NCBI RefSeq assembly: GCF_014646915.1
Contig: NZ_BMOE01000003.1
Span: forward strand, 186,001-250,000
DNA length: 64,000 nt
Reading direction: 5' to 3'
Source: Deinococcus aquiradiocola
GTDB lineage: Bacteria > Deinococcota > Deinococci > Deinococcales > Deinococcaceae
The position numbers were made by a program, and so were the translations under genes. How positions within the stretch are numbered: the first letter of the stretch is position 1; each line of letters starts with the position of its first letter. The notes beneath the pieces are model-generated. The model was not told the origin of the DNA. It saw only the letters and a program-made list of their open reading frames with translations, and did no database searches. Below are positions 27,189 to 35,817 of the stretch, piece by piece.

Positions 27189-28298
27189 ATGAGCCGGAGC
27201 GAAGTGAGTCCCTGGACAGCAAAACGGTCCTCGGAAGGCGCGGCGGACAGCGGCACCCCGGCCAGGGCCGGACGCCACGACCCGTCGCCCACTCCGGCTG
27301 GCCCTCACGCTGCCCCGAACCCCGCCGCGATCACGCCGCCCGCGCCGAGGCGCGCGCCGATCATCGAGGGTGGCTTCACGCACGACGCCCTGCCGGACCT
27401 GTTCCGGTACCTGTGTTCCCGCGCGGAGTCGCTGATCTGGGAGCTGTCCACCCTGGCAGGCACCTTCGAGATGGTCATCGACCGGGGCACGCCGGTCGAC
27501 GTGATGTTCCGCCCGGTGCGGCCCATCGGCGCGCAGGTGGGCATCAGGGCCCTGCGGATCCTGTTCCGGCAGGAGGGCGGGCGCTTCACCGTGCGGCGCG
27601 GCGAGCCGACCACGCCGCGGCAGACGCTGCATCAGAACGCCGAGAACCTGCTGATCGAACTCGCCACGCTCGACGACGAGTCCTCCGCGTCCGCCGTGAT
27701 GAGCGGCACGACCTTCGACGTGTCCGCCGAACTCGACCTCGTGAAGGACCTCGCGCCGGAAGACCACCGCACCGCGTTCCGGACGCGGACCGAGCACGTG
27801 CCGCTGATCGACGTGCTGCAGCTGTTCAGCGTGAACCGGCAGGCATTCTGGGTGCAGCTGATCGGGCCTCAGGAGCGGCACATCGGGCGGCTGGAGATCG
27901 TGGCGGGCGAGGTGTTCGAGGTGGAGTACGGTCCGCTCCGGAAGGGGCGGGCCTTCACGTCGCTGCTGAAGCACGCCGAGCACGCCGTGGTGGACGTGAC
28001 GCCGATCCTGTCGGCGGAACTGAAGCTGCTGGCCGCGTCGCGCGAGCACGTGCCGCTCGGGCGGCTGGACGCGCTGCTGATGCAGGAGATCCTGTCGGGC
28101 CGACTGACGGAGGACGGCCGCAAGGGCCGCCGCGTGAAGAGCAGCACCCTGGTGGACACGGTGGACGGCGCGCTCAACACCCTGGCGGGCACGCAGGTGG
28201 AGGCCGCGCCAACCAGTGCCGGCCCGGCGAGGGCCGAGGCGCCGGAGAAACCGGCGGGCGGCCTGCTGGGTCGCCTGTTCGGCCGCCGGCGCGGGTAG
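27189..28298 (+). CDS. Protein with two DUF4388-like domains
   Basis: 369 aa. Residues 1-58 are Pro/Ala-rich and probably disordered. Residues 60-165 (LPDLFRYLCSRAESLIWEL, then GRFTVRRGE) and 215-300 (PLIDVLQLFSVNRQAFWVQL, IVAGEVFEVEYGPLRKGRAF) each resemble DUF4388, found in bacterial signalling proteins including PatA. The C-terminus ends GGLLGRLFGRRRG, a possible basic amphipathic tail. No output domain is present. The ATG follows CACAAT by 8 nt without a clear ribosome site, again leaderless-like. Function unknown. Confidence 0.65.
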   Translation: MSRSEVSPWTAKRSSEGAADSGTPARAGRHDPSPTPAGPHAAPNPAAITPPAPRRAPIIEGGFTHDALPDLFRYLCSRAESLIWELSTLAGTFEMVIDRGTPVDVMFRPVRPIGAQVGIRALRILFRQEGGRFTVRRGEPTTPRQTLHQNAENLLIELATLDDESSASAVMSGTTFDVSAELDLVKDLAPEDHRTAFRTRTEHVPLIDVLQLFSVNRQAFWVQLIGPQERHIGRLEIVAGEVFEVEYGPLRKGRAFTSLLKHAEHAVVDVTPILSAELKLLAASREHVPLGRLDALLMQEILSGRLTEDGRKGRRVKSSTLVDTVDGALNTLAGTQVEAAPTSAGPARAEAPEKPAGGLLGRLFGRRRG

Positions 28299-28355
28299 GG
28301 CGGGTCGGTGTCTAGACTGGTGCGGCCGAACTGGTACGGGGACGGTGTCGGTCAT

Positions 28356-28375
28356 GAATCAACACTTATTTTATA
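28356..28375 (-). repeat. AT-rich inverted repeat, left copy
   Basis: Read on the minus strand it is TATAAAATAAGTGTTGATTC. It matches the element at 29459-29478 (plus strand) at 16 of 20 positions. The two point outwards from the degenerate recombinase gene. The stretch is strikingly AT-rich in a GC-rich genome. Confidence 0.55.
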
Positions 28376-28441
28376 TAAACGACGAACCCGCAGACGATGC
28401 GCCCGGTGCGTTTGCCCAAACACGTCGCCAGGCACACCGGT

Positions 28442-29350
28442 TCATCCGCTCTGCTCCTCGGCGTACATTCGCACGAGATGCGGGTTCTCCACCCCGAGTC
28501 TCGCCGCGACCTGTTCGATGCTGCGCAGCTGCCGGTAGTAGCGTCGTCCGGCGGCGTGCCGCAGTCCGCGCCACGCCTGATACGTGACGTTGGCCTTGAG
28601 GCAGAGCGTGAAGACGCGGGCGCGCAGCTGGTTCTGGTCGGGGAAGTCCACGACGGGGGTGGGCGTGCTGAAGAGTGCGCCGCCGCCCACCTGTTCCGCG
28701 TGGGGCCGCAGGACGCGTTCGAGGTCCATGCTGATCGGCACGGTGCGGTCCGGGAGGGTCAGGGTGCCGTCCGTGAAGGACACGTGCGTCCAGCGAAGCG
28801 CGAGCACCTCGGCGGTGGTCAGGCCGCTGTGCGCGCCGAGGAGCAGCATGACGCGCTCGGGGAGGTCCGCCTGCGCGAGCAGCCTGGAGACCTCCTCGTC
28901 CGTGTAGTAGTGCCGGTGCTCGCCGGGCGTGACACGGGCGCGTTCGAGGAGACTGAACGGGTCGAGGTTGCTGGGGATGACGCCCACCTGCCGGAAGATG
29001 CGGTAGAACTTGCGGGCCTGGCTGAGCCGCGTGTTGATGCTGGCGGCGGACTGCGCGTAGCGCTGTTCGAGGTGCAGTTTGTAGTCCGCGCCGAACTGCG
29101 GGGCCGGTTCGGTCAGCGCGTACCCTTCCGCCTGAGCCCAGGCGAGCAGGTCACGGAAGGCGCTGAAGTAATTCTTGTGGCTGTGGCTGCCGGGCGCGGC
29201 CTTGAAACGCGGCGACATCAGCGTCCACGCGCCCTCGGTGTCGAAGCGGTCGAGGGCCACGCGCAGCTGCTGGGCTTCATCCTGCTCCGGCAGCTGCTGC
29301 AGCTGGGTGAGGGCACGCTGGTAGACGGAATCACGGTCGGGCACGACCAT
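28442..29350 (-). CDS. Degenerate tyrosine recombinase-like protein
   Basis: 302 aa from the ATG at 29350; a GTG at 29344 has better spacing to the GGAGG. The overall two-domain fold of phage integrases is retained: SAM-like N-terminus (YFSAFRDLLAWAQAEGY), then LLLGAHSGLTTAEVLALRW and QAWRGLRHAAGRRYYRQL, ending LVRMYAEEQ. Key residues are altered: the first catalytic Arg is Thr178 (SGLT instead of GLR), the Lys hairpin is absent, HxxR reads HAAG at 265-268 and the LGH motif is LGV. Tyr296 remains. Strand exchange is unlikely; DNA binding may persist. AT-rich repeats flank the gene. Confidence 0.7.
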   Translation of the reverse strand: MVVPDRDSVYQRALTQLQQLPEQDEAQQLRVALDRFDTEGAWTLMSPRFKAAPGSHSHKNYFSAFRDLLAWAQAEGYALTEPAPQFGADYKLHLEQRYAQSAASINTRLSQARKFYRIFRQVGVIPSNLDPFSLLERARVTPGEHRHYYTDEEVSRLLAQADLPERVMLLLGAHSGLTTAEVLALRWTHVSFTDGTLTLPDRTVPISMDLERVLRPHAEQVGGGALFSTPTPVVDFPDQNQLRARVFTLCLKANVTYQAWRGLRHAAGRRYYRQLRSIEQVAARLGVENPHLVRMYAEEQSG

Positions 29351-29458
29351 CACCTCCACGGAGAAACGGCAGGGAACGAATGGGAGCGGTACGAGGGACA
29401 GCGCGGGCGGAACGGGACAGACGAACGGCGGGGTGCGGGCACAGGAAGACCCTTATTG

Positions 29459-29478
29459 TATAAAATAACAGATGATAC
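29459..29478 (+). repeat. AT-rich inverted repeat, right copy
   Basis: TATAAAATAACAGATGATAC on the plus strand, 62 nt before the purine permease start. The first 10 bases are identical to the left copy on the opposite strand, and TGAT at the same offset is also shared. It may be a binding or recombination site, or part of a promoter. Confidence 0.55.
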
Positions 29479-29539
29479 CCGCTCAGCCAAGTCCCGCACC
29501 TCACCCTGCACGCCCCCCAGCACGGTAAGGTGATCCGTC

Positions 29540-30919
29540 ATGACCACCACCCCACCCCCCCTCGAACGGTACTTCGGCATCCGCGCCGCCGGAAGCACCG
29601 TCCCCAAGGAACTCCGCGCGGGCCTCACCACCTTCCTCACCATGAGCTACATCCTGTTCGTGAACCCCCAGGTGCTCTCCAGCGCCGTCCACATCCCGAA
29701 CGCCTTCGTGCAGCTCCTCATGGTGACCGCCATCTCCGCCGCCGCCGGCAGCCTCATGATGGGCCTCATCGCCCGCTACCCCTTCGCGCAGGCGCCCGGC
29801 ATGGGCCTCAACGCCTTCTTCGCGTACACCGTCGTCGGCAGCATGAAGATCCCCTGGCAGACCGCCCTCGGCGCCGTCTTCATCTCCGGCGCGCTCTTCG
29901 TGCTGCTCAGCGCCGTCGGTGCGCGGCAGGCCATCGTGCGCGCCATCCCGCTCGGCCTGAAGTTCGCCATCACGGCCGGCATCGGCACCTTCCTCGCCTT
30001 CCTCGGCCTCAAGAACGCCGGCATCGTCGTCAGCAACCCCGCGACGTTCCTCGCGCTCGGCAGCCTCACCACGCCCAGCGTGTGGCTCGCGCTGCTCGGC
30101 GTGATCCTCAGCGCCGTGCTCATCACGCGCCGCGTGACGGGCGCCGTCCTGTGGGGCATCCTCGCCACCACGCTCGTCGCCGTGCTGCTGCGCCTCCCCG
30201 TCTACCCCGGCGGCGCGAACGGCGCGCTGCAGGCCTTCCCCGGCTTCCAGGGCAGCGTCGCCGGGATCTTCGGTGCGCCCGTCTGGCCCGGCGACCTCTT
30301 CGGGCAGCTCGACCTCGCGGGCGCCCTCGGGCTGGGCGTGCTGAACGTCGTGTTCACGTTCTTCTTCGTGGACTTCTTCGACGCGACCGGCACCCTCACC
30401 GGCCTCGCGCAGCGCAGCGGGTACCTCGACGCGAACGGCGACATGCCGCGCGCCCGGCGCACCTTCGCCATGGACGGCCTCGCCGCCATGTTCGGTGCCG
30501 TGATGGGCACCAGCACCACCACCGCCTACGTGGAGAGCGCCAGCGGCATCGGCGAGGGCGGCCGCACCGGCCTCACGGCCGTCACGGTCGGCGTGCTGTT
30601 CCTGCTGAGCATGTTCCTCTGGCCGCTCGCAGCCGCCATCCCGGCCGCCGCGACCGCGCCCGCCCTGATCCTCGTGGGCGCCATGATGCTCGAAGGGGTC
30701 GTGCACGTCACGTGGAACGACATGAGCGAGGCACTGCCCGCCTTCCTGACGATCATCGCGATGCCGCTCACGTTCAGCATCGCGAACGGCGTGAGCCTCG
30801 GCGTCATCAGCTACTGCCTCATCAAGCTGCTCAGCGGCCGCGGCCGCGAGGTGCACCCCGTGCTGTACGGCGTGGCGCTGCTGCTCGTCGCCCGGTACGC
30901 ATTCCTCGCGGAAGGCTGA
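29540..30919 (+). CDS. NCS2 family purine permease (guanine/hypoxanthine, AzgA-like)
   Basis: 459 aa with about 12 membrane segments. AzgA-branch motifs: ELRAGLTTFLTMSYILFVNP, PFAQAPGMGLNAFFAYT, FFFVDFFDATGTLTGLAQR and GTSTTTAYVESASGIGEGGRTG. The branch carries guanine, hypoxanthine or adenine with protons. AAGGTGAT just before the ATG may serve as ribosome site; TAAGGT is also an 8-nt-distant TANNNT box. Single gene ended by a 13-bp hairpin. Confidence 0.9.
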   Translation: MTTTPPPLERYFGIRAAGSTVPKELRAGLTTFLTMSYILFVNPQVLSSAVHIPNAFVQLLMVTAISAAAGSLMMGLIARYPFAQAPGMGLNAFFAYTVVGSMKIPWQTALGAVFISGALFVLLSAVGARQAIVRAIPLGLKFAITAGIGTFLAFLGLKNAGIVVSNPATFLALGSLTTPSVWLALLGVILSAVLITRRVTGAVLWGILATTLVAVLLRLPVYPGGANGALQAFPGFQGSVAGIFGAPVWPGDLFGQLDLAGALGLGVLNVVFTFFFVDFFDATGTLTGLAQRSGYLDANGDMPRARRTFAMDGLAAMFGAVMGTSTTTAYVESASGIGEGGRTGLTAVTVGVLFLLSMFLWPLAAAIPAAATAPALILVGAMMLEGVVHVTWNDMSEALPAFLTIIAMPLTFSIANGVSLGVISYCLIKLLSGRGREVHPVLYGVALLLVARYAFLAEG

Positions 30920-30937
30920 GCCGCCCTCCCCCAACTC

Positions 30938-30969
30938 CGGCGGGCCAGCAACAGGGTGCTGGCCCGCCG
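30938..30969. terminator. Bidirectional terminator hairpin
   Basis: Perfect 13-bp stem CGGCGGGCCAGCA/TGCTGGCCCGCCG with a 6-nt loop, between the convergent permease and GGDEF genes, followed by GCCTTTCCC on the plus strand. Confidence 0.75.
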
Positions 30970-30993
30970 CGCCTTTCCCGTGTGGCGTCCGTT

Positions 30994-32601
30994 CTAACCG
31001 GTCACGGGCTCGGGACCGGCCACGGTCACGCGGTTGCGGCCCGCGTTCTTGGAGGCGTACAGCGCCTCGTCCGCCGCCTGAAGGGTGCGTTTCACGTCGG
31101 TGCGGCCGTCCAGCACCGCCAGCCCGAAGCTCGCGGAGGTGCGCAGCCCCGGCGCGGCATCTGTCCAGTCGAGGCGTTCCATCAGGACGCGCAGGCGCTC
31201 ACACACCTCCAGCGCCACCTGCACCGTCACGGCCGGAAAGATCAGAATGAACTCCTCACCCCCGAAGCGCGCGACGCAGTCCGCGCCGCGCACCGCCTGA
31301 CCGAGCGACTGCGCGACCCGCGTGAGCACCAGGTCGCCCGTCAGGTGCCCGTACAGGTCGTTCACCTGCTTGAAATGGTCGAGGTCCATCAGGGCCACGA
31401 CGCTGCTCGCGCCGAGCTGCGCGCGCCCGTGCAGCGTCGCCAGGACGTTCATGGCGTGCGTGCGGTTCGGAATGCCGGTCAGCGGGTCGCGCAGCGCCGC
31501 CTCGGCGAACGCGGACGCGCGCACCTCCGCGTCACGCGCCTGCTGCTCCACCTGCCCGACCAGCGCCCGCTGCTGGTGGTACGCGCGGTACAGGAGTTCC
31601 ACCTGCCTCGTCACCTCGCGCTGCGCCTCGAACGCCTCCCGGTACCGGTCAAGCTGCGCGTAGGCGGTGGCGAGCGCGTCGCGGGCACGGGCACTGAGGA
31701 CGTTCAGTTCCCCCGTCTCGAAAGACTGCAGGGCCAGTTCGGCGTCCTCGGTGACGCGCTGCCAGTCGCCGCGCACCTCGTGCACGTGCGCCCGGTCGAG
31801 GTACGCGCGGCCGGTCGCGACGGCGCTGCCGAGCGGCAACGCCGTCCGTACGCGCTCGTCCGCGAGGGTCTGAGCGGCCGTGAAGTCCCCGCGCCACACC
31901 GCGTACCGTACGAGGGCCTCCGTCACCGCGAGGTGCAGCAGGCCCGAGTACCCGGCGTGCTCCCACAGGCCCGTCTCGTGGAGGTGCTGCAGCAGCCGCG
32001 CAGAACGTTCCAGCTGGGGCTGCAGGTCGGGGCACTCGCGCAGGGACGCGTCCTGCCCCCGCAGCGCCTCGGACGCGCTCGTGACGAAGTTCGTGTGGAA
32101 CGTCACGATCAGTTCACGCGAGTCGGCCGGGTCGAGGTTCCGGAAGTGCGGCGAGTCGAGCAGCGCGTACAGGCGCGTGGCGGCCGACGCGTACTTCTGC
32201 CGTTCGATGTCGCAGTGCGCGGCGTTCACGGCGACGAGCGCCACGCCCCGGTGATCGCCCGCCTCGCGCGCCAGCGCCTCCGCCTTCCGATACTGCGCTT
32301 CCGCGCCGATGTCGTCGAAGGCCTCGGCCTGCACGAGCGCCAGCGTCACGTGCGCCTTCGCCTGCAGGCTCAGGTCGCCGGTGCCGCGCGCGAGATCCAG
32401 GCTGGCGAGCGCGTGCGACATCGCCACGGCAGGCGTACCGACGTCCAGCGCCGTGTACGCCGCGTCGCGGTGCAGCAGGCTCAGGTCGGCCGCCCCGAGG
32501 TGCGCGCCCGCGCGAATGAGGTCCTGCAGGTCCGTGAGCGACTGAGGGAGGCTGCGCGCACCCGGCACGGCTGCGACGGTCGACAGGTGCGGATTCGTCA
32601 C
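30994..32601 (-). CDS. TPR-containing diguanylate cyclase (GGDEF)
   Basis: 535 aa. Residues 1-340 are helical TPR-like repeats (AHVTLALVQAEAFDDIGAEA, ARARDALATAYAQLDRYREA). A short coiled coil (QQRALVGQVEQQARDAEVRA) leads into a GGDEF domain: DPLTGIPNRT, ALMDLDHFKQVNDLYGH, and RFGGEEF as the active site. An RxxD inhibitory site (RGAD) sits exactly 5 residues before GGEEF, so product inhibition by cyclic di-GMP is expected. It makes c-di-GMP in the cytoplasm. The GTG overlaps the stop of the HD-GYP gene upstream. Confidence 0.9.
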   Translation of the reverse strand: MTNPHLSTVAAVPGARSLPQSLTDLQDLIRAGAHLGAADLSLLHRDAAYTALDVGTPAVAMSHALASLDLARGTGDLSLQAKAHVTLALVQAEAFDDIGAEAQYRKAEALAREAGDHRGVALVAVNAAHCDIERQKYASAATRLYALLDSPHFRNLDPADSRELIVTFHTNFVTSASEALRGQDASLRECPDLQPQLERSARLLQHLHETGLWEHAGYSGLLHLAVTEALVRYAVWRGDFTAAQTLADERVRTALPLGSAVATGRAYLDRAHVHEVRGDWQRVTEDAELALQSFETGELNVLSARARDALATAYAQLDRYREAFEAQREVTRQVELLYRAYHQQRALVGQVEQQARDAEVRASAFAEAALRDPLTGIPNRTHAMNVLATLHGRAQLGASSVVALMDLDHFKQVNDLYGHLTGDLVLTRVAQSLGQAVRGADCVARFGGEEFILIFPAVTVQVALEVCERLRVLMERLDWTDAAPGLRTSASFGLAVLDGRTDVKRTLQAADEALYASKNAGRNRVTVAGPEPVTG

Positions 32602-34274
32602 GTCGTCCCCGCCTCCGGAGGTGCTGCCGGTGCACCCGTGCCGTCCAGCGCCGTGAAGGCCTGCACGACCCAGGGGTCGAACTGCTGCCCGGCGCAGCGG
32701 ACGAGCTCTGCACAGGCCGCTTCGGGGGTCCATGCGCGCTTGTAGGGGCGTTCGCTGGTGAGTGCGTCGTACACGTCCACCACGCTGAAGATCCGGGCGA
32801 GCAGCGGGATGGCGTTCCCGGCGAGACGGTCCGGGTAGCCGGTCCCGTCCCAGCGTTCGTGGTGGTGGCGCACGATTTCGCGCACGGCCCGCGGCACGAA
32901 GTCCTCGTCGCGGAGCATGGTGTCGCCCGTCACGGCGTGTTCCTGCATCACGCGGCGCTCCTCGGGCGTGAGAGGACCGCCCTTGCGCAGGATCTCGTCC
33001 CGGACGGCGACCTTGCCGATGTCGTGCAGGTACGCGCCCCAGCGCAGGTGACGCAGGTCGTCGCCGTGCAGGCCGAGCGCCTCGCCGAGCCGCAGGGCCA
33101 GGGTGGTGACGCGGTCCGTGTGCCCGAACGTCTCGTCGTCCCGGTACTCCAGCACCCGCCCGAGCGACCGCAGGGCCGCCTCGCGCAGCACCCGCTCCCG
33201 CTCCCGACCCCGCACGCGCTCCATGGCGCGTTCCGCGTGCGACGCGACCAGTTCCAGAAGCGAGATCAGGCCCTCCGCCGCTCCTGGACCGCCGTTCAGG
33301 CCGAGCAGGACCAGCACGCCGACCACGTCGCCCTGCGACCGGAGCGGCGTCGCCAGTCCCGGCGGGACCGCCTCCGTCTGTGGGAGGCGCCCGCCAACCA
33401 GGGCCGGGCCGTCCGGAACGGCGACCGTGCCCCGCGACGACAGGACTGCCCGCAGCACCTCCTGCACCTCGTCCAGACCGAGAGACGCTCCCGCCTCGCC
33501 GCCCCGGTCCACGGCCACGTTCAGCTGCGGGAACCCGTCCCCGCCGGACTCGAACATCCCGGCACGCGTGCAGCCCGACACGTCCACCAGGGCCGTCAGG
33601 GCGTGCCGGGCGATCTGGCCGGGGTCCGTCATGCATTCCAGGTCCGCCGAGAGGCGCGCGACCCGCTCGAACCTCCGGGCGGAACGGCAGGCGTCCTCCA
33701 GCGCCAGCAGGCGCGCGTACGCCACGCCGGCCGCCTGCGCCAGCAGCCCGAGCGCCCGCAGGTCCTCCTCACCGAGCGTCTCGCGGGAGTGCGTGGTGTC
33801 GGCCGACAGCACCCCGAACACCTTCCCTTCCGGATCCACGAGCGGCACCCCCACGTACATGCCGGGCAGCGGCGTGCCGCCCAGGTGGTACGCGCCCGGG
33901 TGGAACTGCACCTGCGGCACGAGCCTCGCGCGCTGCTCACCGAACACCTCCCACGACAGGCCGATGCCGCGCGCGACGCTGCGTCCCACCGCCTCGTCCG
34001 CGCGGTTCCCGGCGGCCGCGACGACCTCCAGCCGTTCCGGCCCGCCCCGGTGCAGCAGCGCGAGGGCGGTCGTGGCACAGGTGATGGAGAGCGCGGTATC
34101 CACACACCGCTGAAAGACGTCCTGCGACGACTGCGCGAGGTGCACCAGCGCCTGCGGGTCGAGCGGCGGTTTCGGCAGGGCCGGATCGTGCAGCGGGAGG
34201 GGCAGCGGCGGCGTCACCGGTTCCTGACCGCGACTCCCGGCAGCGCGGGAGCGGGGACCCGAATGGTCGAACAT
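32598..34274 (-). CDS. GAF-domain HD-GYP phosphodiesterase
   Basis: 558 aa from the ATG at 34274, which follows TACCCT by 6 nt (leaderless pattern); an in-frame ATG at 34304 is possible. Two GAF-like domains (about residues 35-190 and 205-350) sense an unknown ligand. The HD-GYP domain is complete: RDDETFGHTDRVTT, YLHDIGKVAVRDEI, HHHERWDGTGYPDRL and VVDVYDALTSERPYK. It degrades cyclic di-GMP. Translational coupling to a diguanylate cyclase makes an antagonistic pair. Confidence 0.88.
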   Translation of the reverse strand: MFDHSGPRSRAAGSRGQEPVTPPLPLPLHDPALPKPPLDPQALVHLAQSSQDVFQRCVDTALSITCATTALALLHRGGPERLEVVAAAGNRADEAVGRSVARGIGLSWEVFGEQRARLVPQVQFHPGAYHLGGTPLPGMYVGVPLVDPEGKVFGVLSADTTHSRETLGEEDLRALGLLAQAAGVAYARLLALEDACRSARRFERVARLSADLECMTDPGQIARHALTALVDVSGCTRAGMFESGGDGFPQLNVAVDRGGEAGASLGLDEVQEVLRAVLSSRGTVAVPDGPALVGGRLPQTEAVPPGLATPLRSQGDVVGVLVLLGLNGGPGAAEGLISLLELVASHAERAMERVRGRERERVLREAALRSLGRVLEYRDDETFGHTDRVTTLALRLGEALGLHGDDLRHLRWGAYLHDIGKVAVRDEILRKGGPLTPEERRVMQEHAVTGDTMLRDEDFVPRAVREIVRHHHERWDGTGYPDRLAGNAIPLLARIFSVVDVYDALTSERPYKRAWTPEAACAELVRCAGQQFDPWVVQAFTALDGTGAPAAPPEAGTT

Positions 34275-34473
34275 GGCGTCAGGGTACGTCAGATCGTCTG
34301 TCATGGACGTCACATCTGGATAAACATGAGGGTCCGCACGCACGCCGTTCCTGAAGGGCGCTTCACCGCGCGCCTACGCACCCGGTCACGGGATGGCCTA
34401 CCGTGGCGGAATGGGAGAACCCTCTCCCCTCCTCGCCGGTCGAGCACCCGCGAACCCCACCTGGAGGCCCAGC

Positions 34474-34644
34474 ATGACCGACAAGCACCACGACCGCCAC
34501 GCGACCGACGATACCACCGCCACGCCCGCGCCCACCGCCGATCAGACGCCCGTCTCGGACGATCACACCCCGGACGCGGACCTTCAGGGGAAGGAAGGAA
34601 CGCACGGTCGCCCCACGGACGACGCGGACCCCGGCCACAGCTGA
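34474..34644 (+). CDS. Small acidic, disordered hypothetical protein
   Basis: 56 aa from the ATG at 34474 with GGAGG 6 nt upstream. The sequence is made of Asp, Thr, His, Pro and Ala (MTDKHHDRHATDD, then SDDHTPDADLQGKEG) with no hydrophobic core and no Cys, so it is probably intrinsically disordered. No family recognised. The strong ribosome site is the main evidence that it is a gene. Confidence 0.5.
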   Translation: MTDKHHDRHATDDTTATPAPTADQTPVSDDHTPDADLQGKEGTHGRPTDDADPGHS

Positions 34645-34738
34645 GCACCCCGGGCACCCGGCGTGGCCTGACCGGACGGCCCCGTCCCGGTGCCACGGCT
34701 GAAACAGCGAACAAGGTGCCGGCGTCACAGGCCGACTG

Positions 34739-34761
34739 ACCCCCGCGAGCGTGGCGGGGGT
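34739..34761 (+). terminator. Terminator hairpin with short T-run
   Basis: 8-bp stem ACCCCCGC/GCGGGGGT with a 7-nt loop, followed by GGCCTTTGT. It separates the small protein from the rhodopsin gene. Confidence 0.6.
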
Positions 34762-34842
34762 GGCCTTTGTAGCCCCTCACCACATCAGATGAAAAGTGTA
34801 TGAACCGCTCAATTGGGCGCGTCGTCAGACTCTTACCTTGCC

Positions 34843-34858
34843 CTTGTAATCATACAAG
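34843..34858. promoter_or_regulatory. Inverted repeat upstream of the rhodopsin gene
   Basis: CTTGTA (34843-34848) and TACAAG (34853-34858) flank a 4-nt centre, 71 nt before the GTG start. It overlaps a possible -35 (TTGCCC, 34838-34843). A regulator site is plausible; the -10 is not clear. Confidence 0.4.
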
Positions 34859-34929
34859 CCGCAGGTATCCGGGACGAACCTCTCGTTCTGGAAGTCGCCT
34901 GTGGCTGAACGATGCGACAAGGAGATCCG

Positions 34930-35817
34930 GTGAAGCTGATTCGCCTCGCGCCTCTGCTCGTGCTGCTGTCCGGTCTGGGGCTCGCCCAGAAAGCTGTTCC
35001 GGCCACACTCTCGGCAGGGCAGTTTTCCACGGTCTACAACTTCTTCTCGTTCGCCATCGCGGCGATGGGCGCCTCCACCATCTTCTTCTTCCTGTCGCGC
35101 TCCGAGGTCGGCCCGAAGTACCGGATCGCCATGCTGGTGTCCGGACTGGTCGTCAGCATCGCCGGGTACCATTACCTCAGGATCTTCAACAGCTGGGACG
35201 CCGCGTACACCCTCAAGGACGGCGCGTACGTCTTCAGCGGTCAGCCGTTCAATGACGCCTACCGTTACGTGGACTGGCTGCTGACCGTTCCCCTGCTGCT
35301 GCTGGAGACGGTCGCCGTGCTGGCCCTGCCGGCCGTGCAGAGCCGCAGCCTGATCTGGCGACTCGTGATCGCGTCGGCCCTGATGATCATCCTCGGTTAC
35401 CCCGGCGAGATCGGGACGCTGACCGCCCGCTTCTGGTGGGGACTGGCGAGCACCGTGCCGTTCATCTACATCCTGTGGCTGCTGTGGGGCGAGCTGGGCC
35501 GCGCCGCGTCCCGTCAGAAGCCGGAAGTGCAGCTGTACTCCCGCAACATGAAGCTGCTGCTGCTGTTCTCGTGGGGCGTGTACCCCATTGCCTACGCCCT
35601 CCCGATGCTCGGCATCACCGGCGGGGAAGCGGTGATCGGGGTGCAGGTCGGGTACACCATCGCGGATGTGCTCGCCAAACCCATCTTCGGTCTGCTCGCC
35701 TATGCCATCGCCATCACCAAGACCCGGCAGGACCTGGGCCTGAGCGAGGACGACGAGCTGGTCCCGAACCCCACGGCCGTCTCTCCCCGCCCGGGCCTGG
35801 CCCAGGGCACCGACTGA
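34930..35817 (+). CDS. Xanthorhodopsin-like light-driven proton pump
   Basis: 295 aa from the GTG at 34930, chosen because AAGGAG lies 5 nt upstream; the ATG at 34912 has none. N-terminal signal sequence, then seven helices. By alignment with proteorhodopsin: His81, proton acceptor Asp115 and Thr119 (YVDWLLT), donor Glu126, and retinal Lys250 (ADVLAK). The D-T-E pattern marks an outward proton pump. Leu123 is at the colour-tuning site and predicts green absorption. Gly171 (FWWGLAST) aligns with Trp138 of bacteriorhodopsin, the position that is Gly in carotenoid-binding xanthorhodopsin. The retinal-forming Blh gene follows 138 nt downstream. Confidence 0.93.
   Translation: MKLIRLAPLLVLLSGLGLAQKAVPATLSAGQFSTVYNFFSFAIAAMGASTIFFFLSRSEVGPKYRIAMLVSGLVVSIAGYHYLRIFNSWDAAYTLKDGAYVFSGQPFNDAYRYVDWLLTVPLLLLETVAVLALPAVQSRSLIWRLVIASALMIILGYPGEIGTLTARFWWGLASTVPFIYILWLLWGELGRAASRQKPEVQLYSRNMKLLLLFSWGVYPIAYALPMLGITGGEAVIGVQVGYTIADVLAKPIFGLLAYAIAITKTRQDLGLSEDDELVPNPTAVSPRPGLAQGTD

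Noticed and set aside
28308..28538. Short plus-strand ORF after the double DUF4388 gene
   Set aside because: No ribosome site, no family motifs, and it runs antisense into the degenerate recombinase gene.
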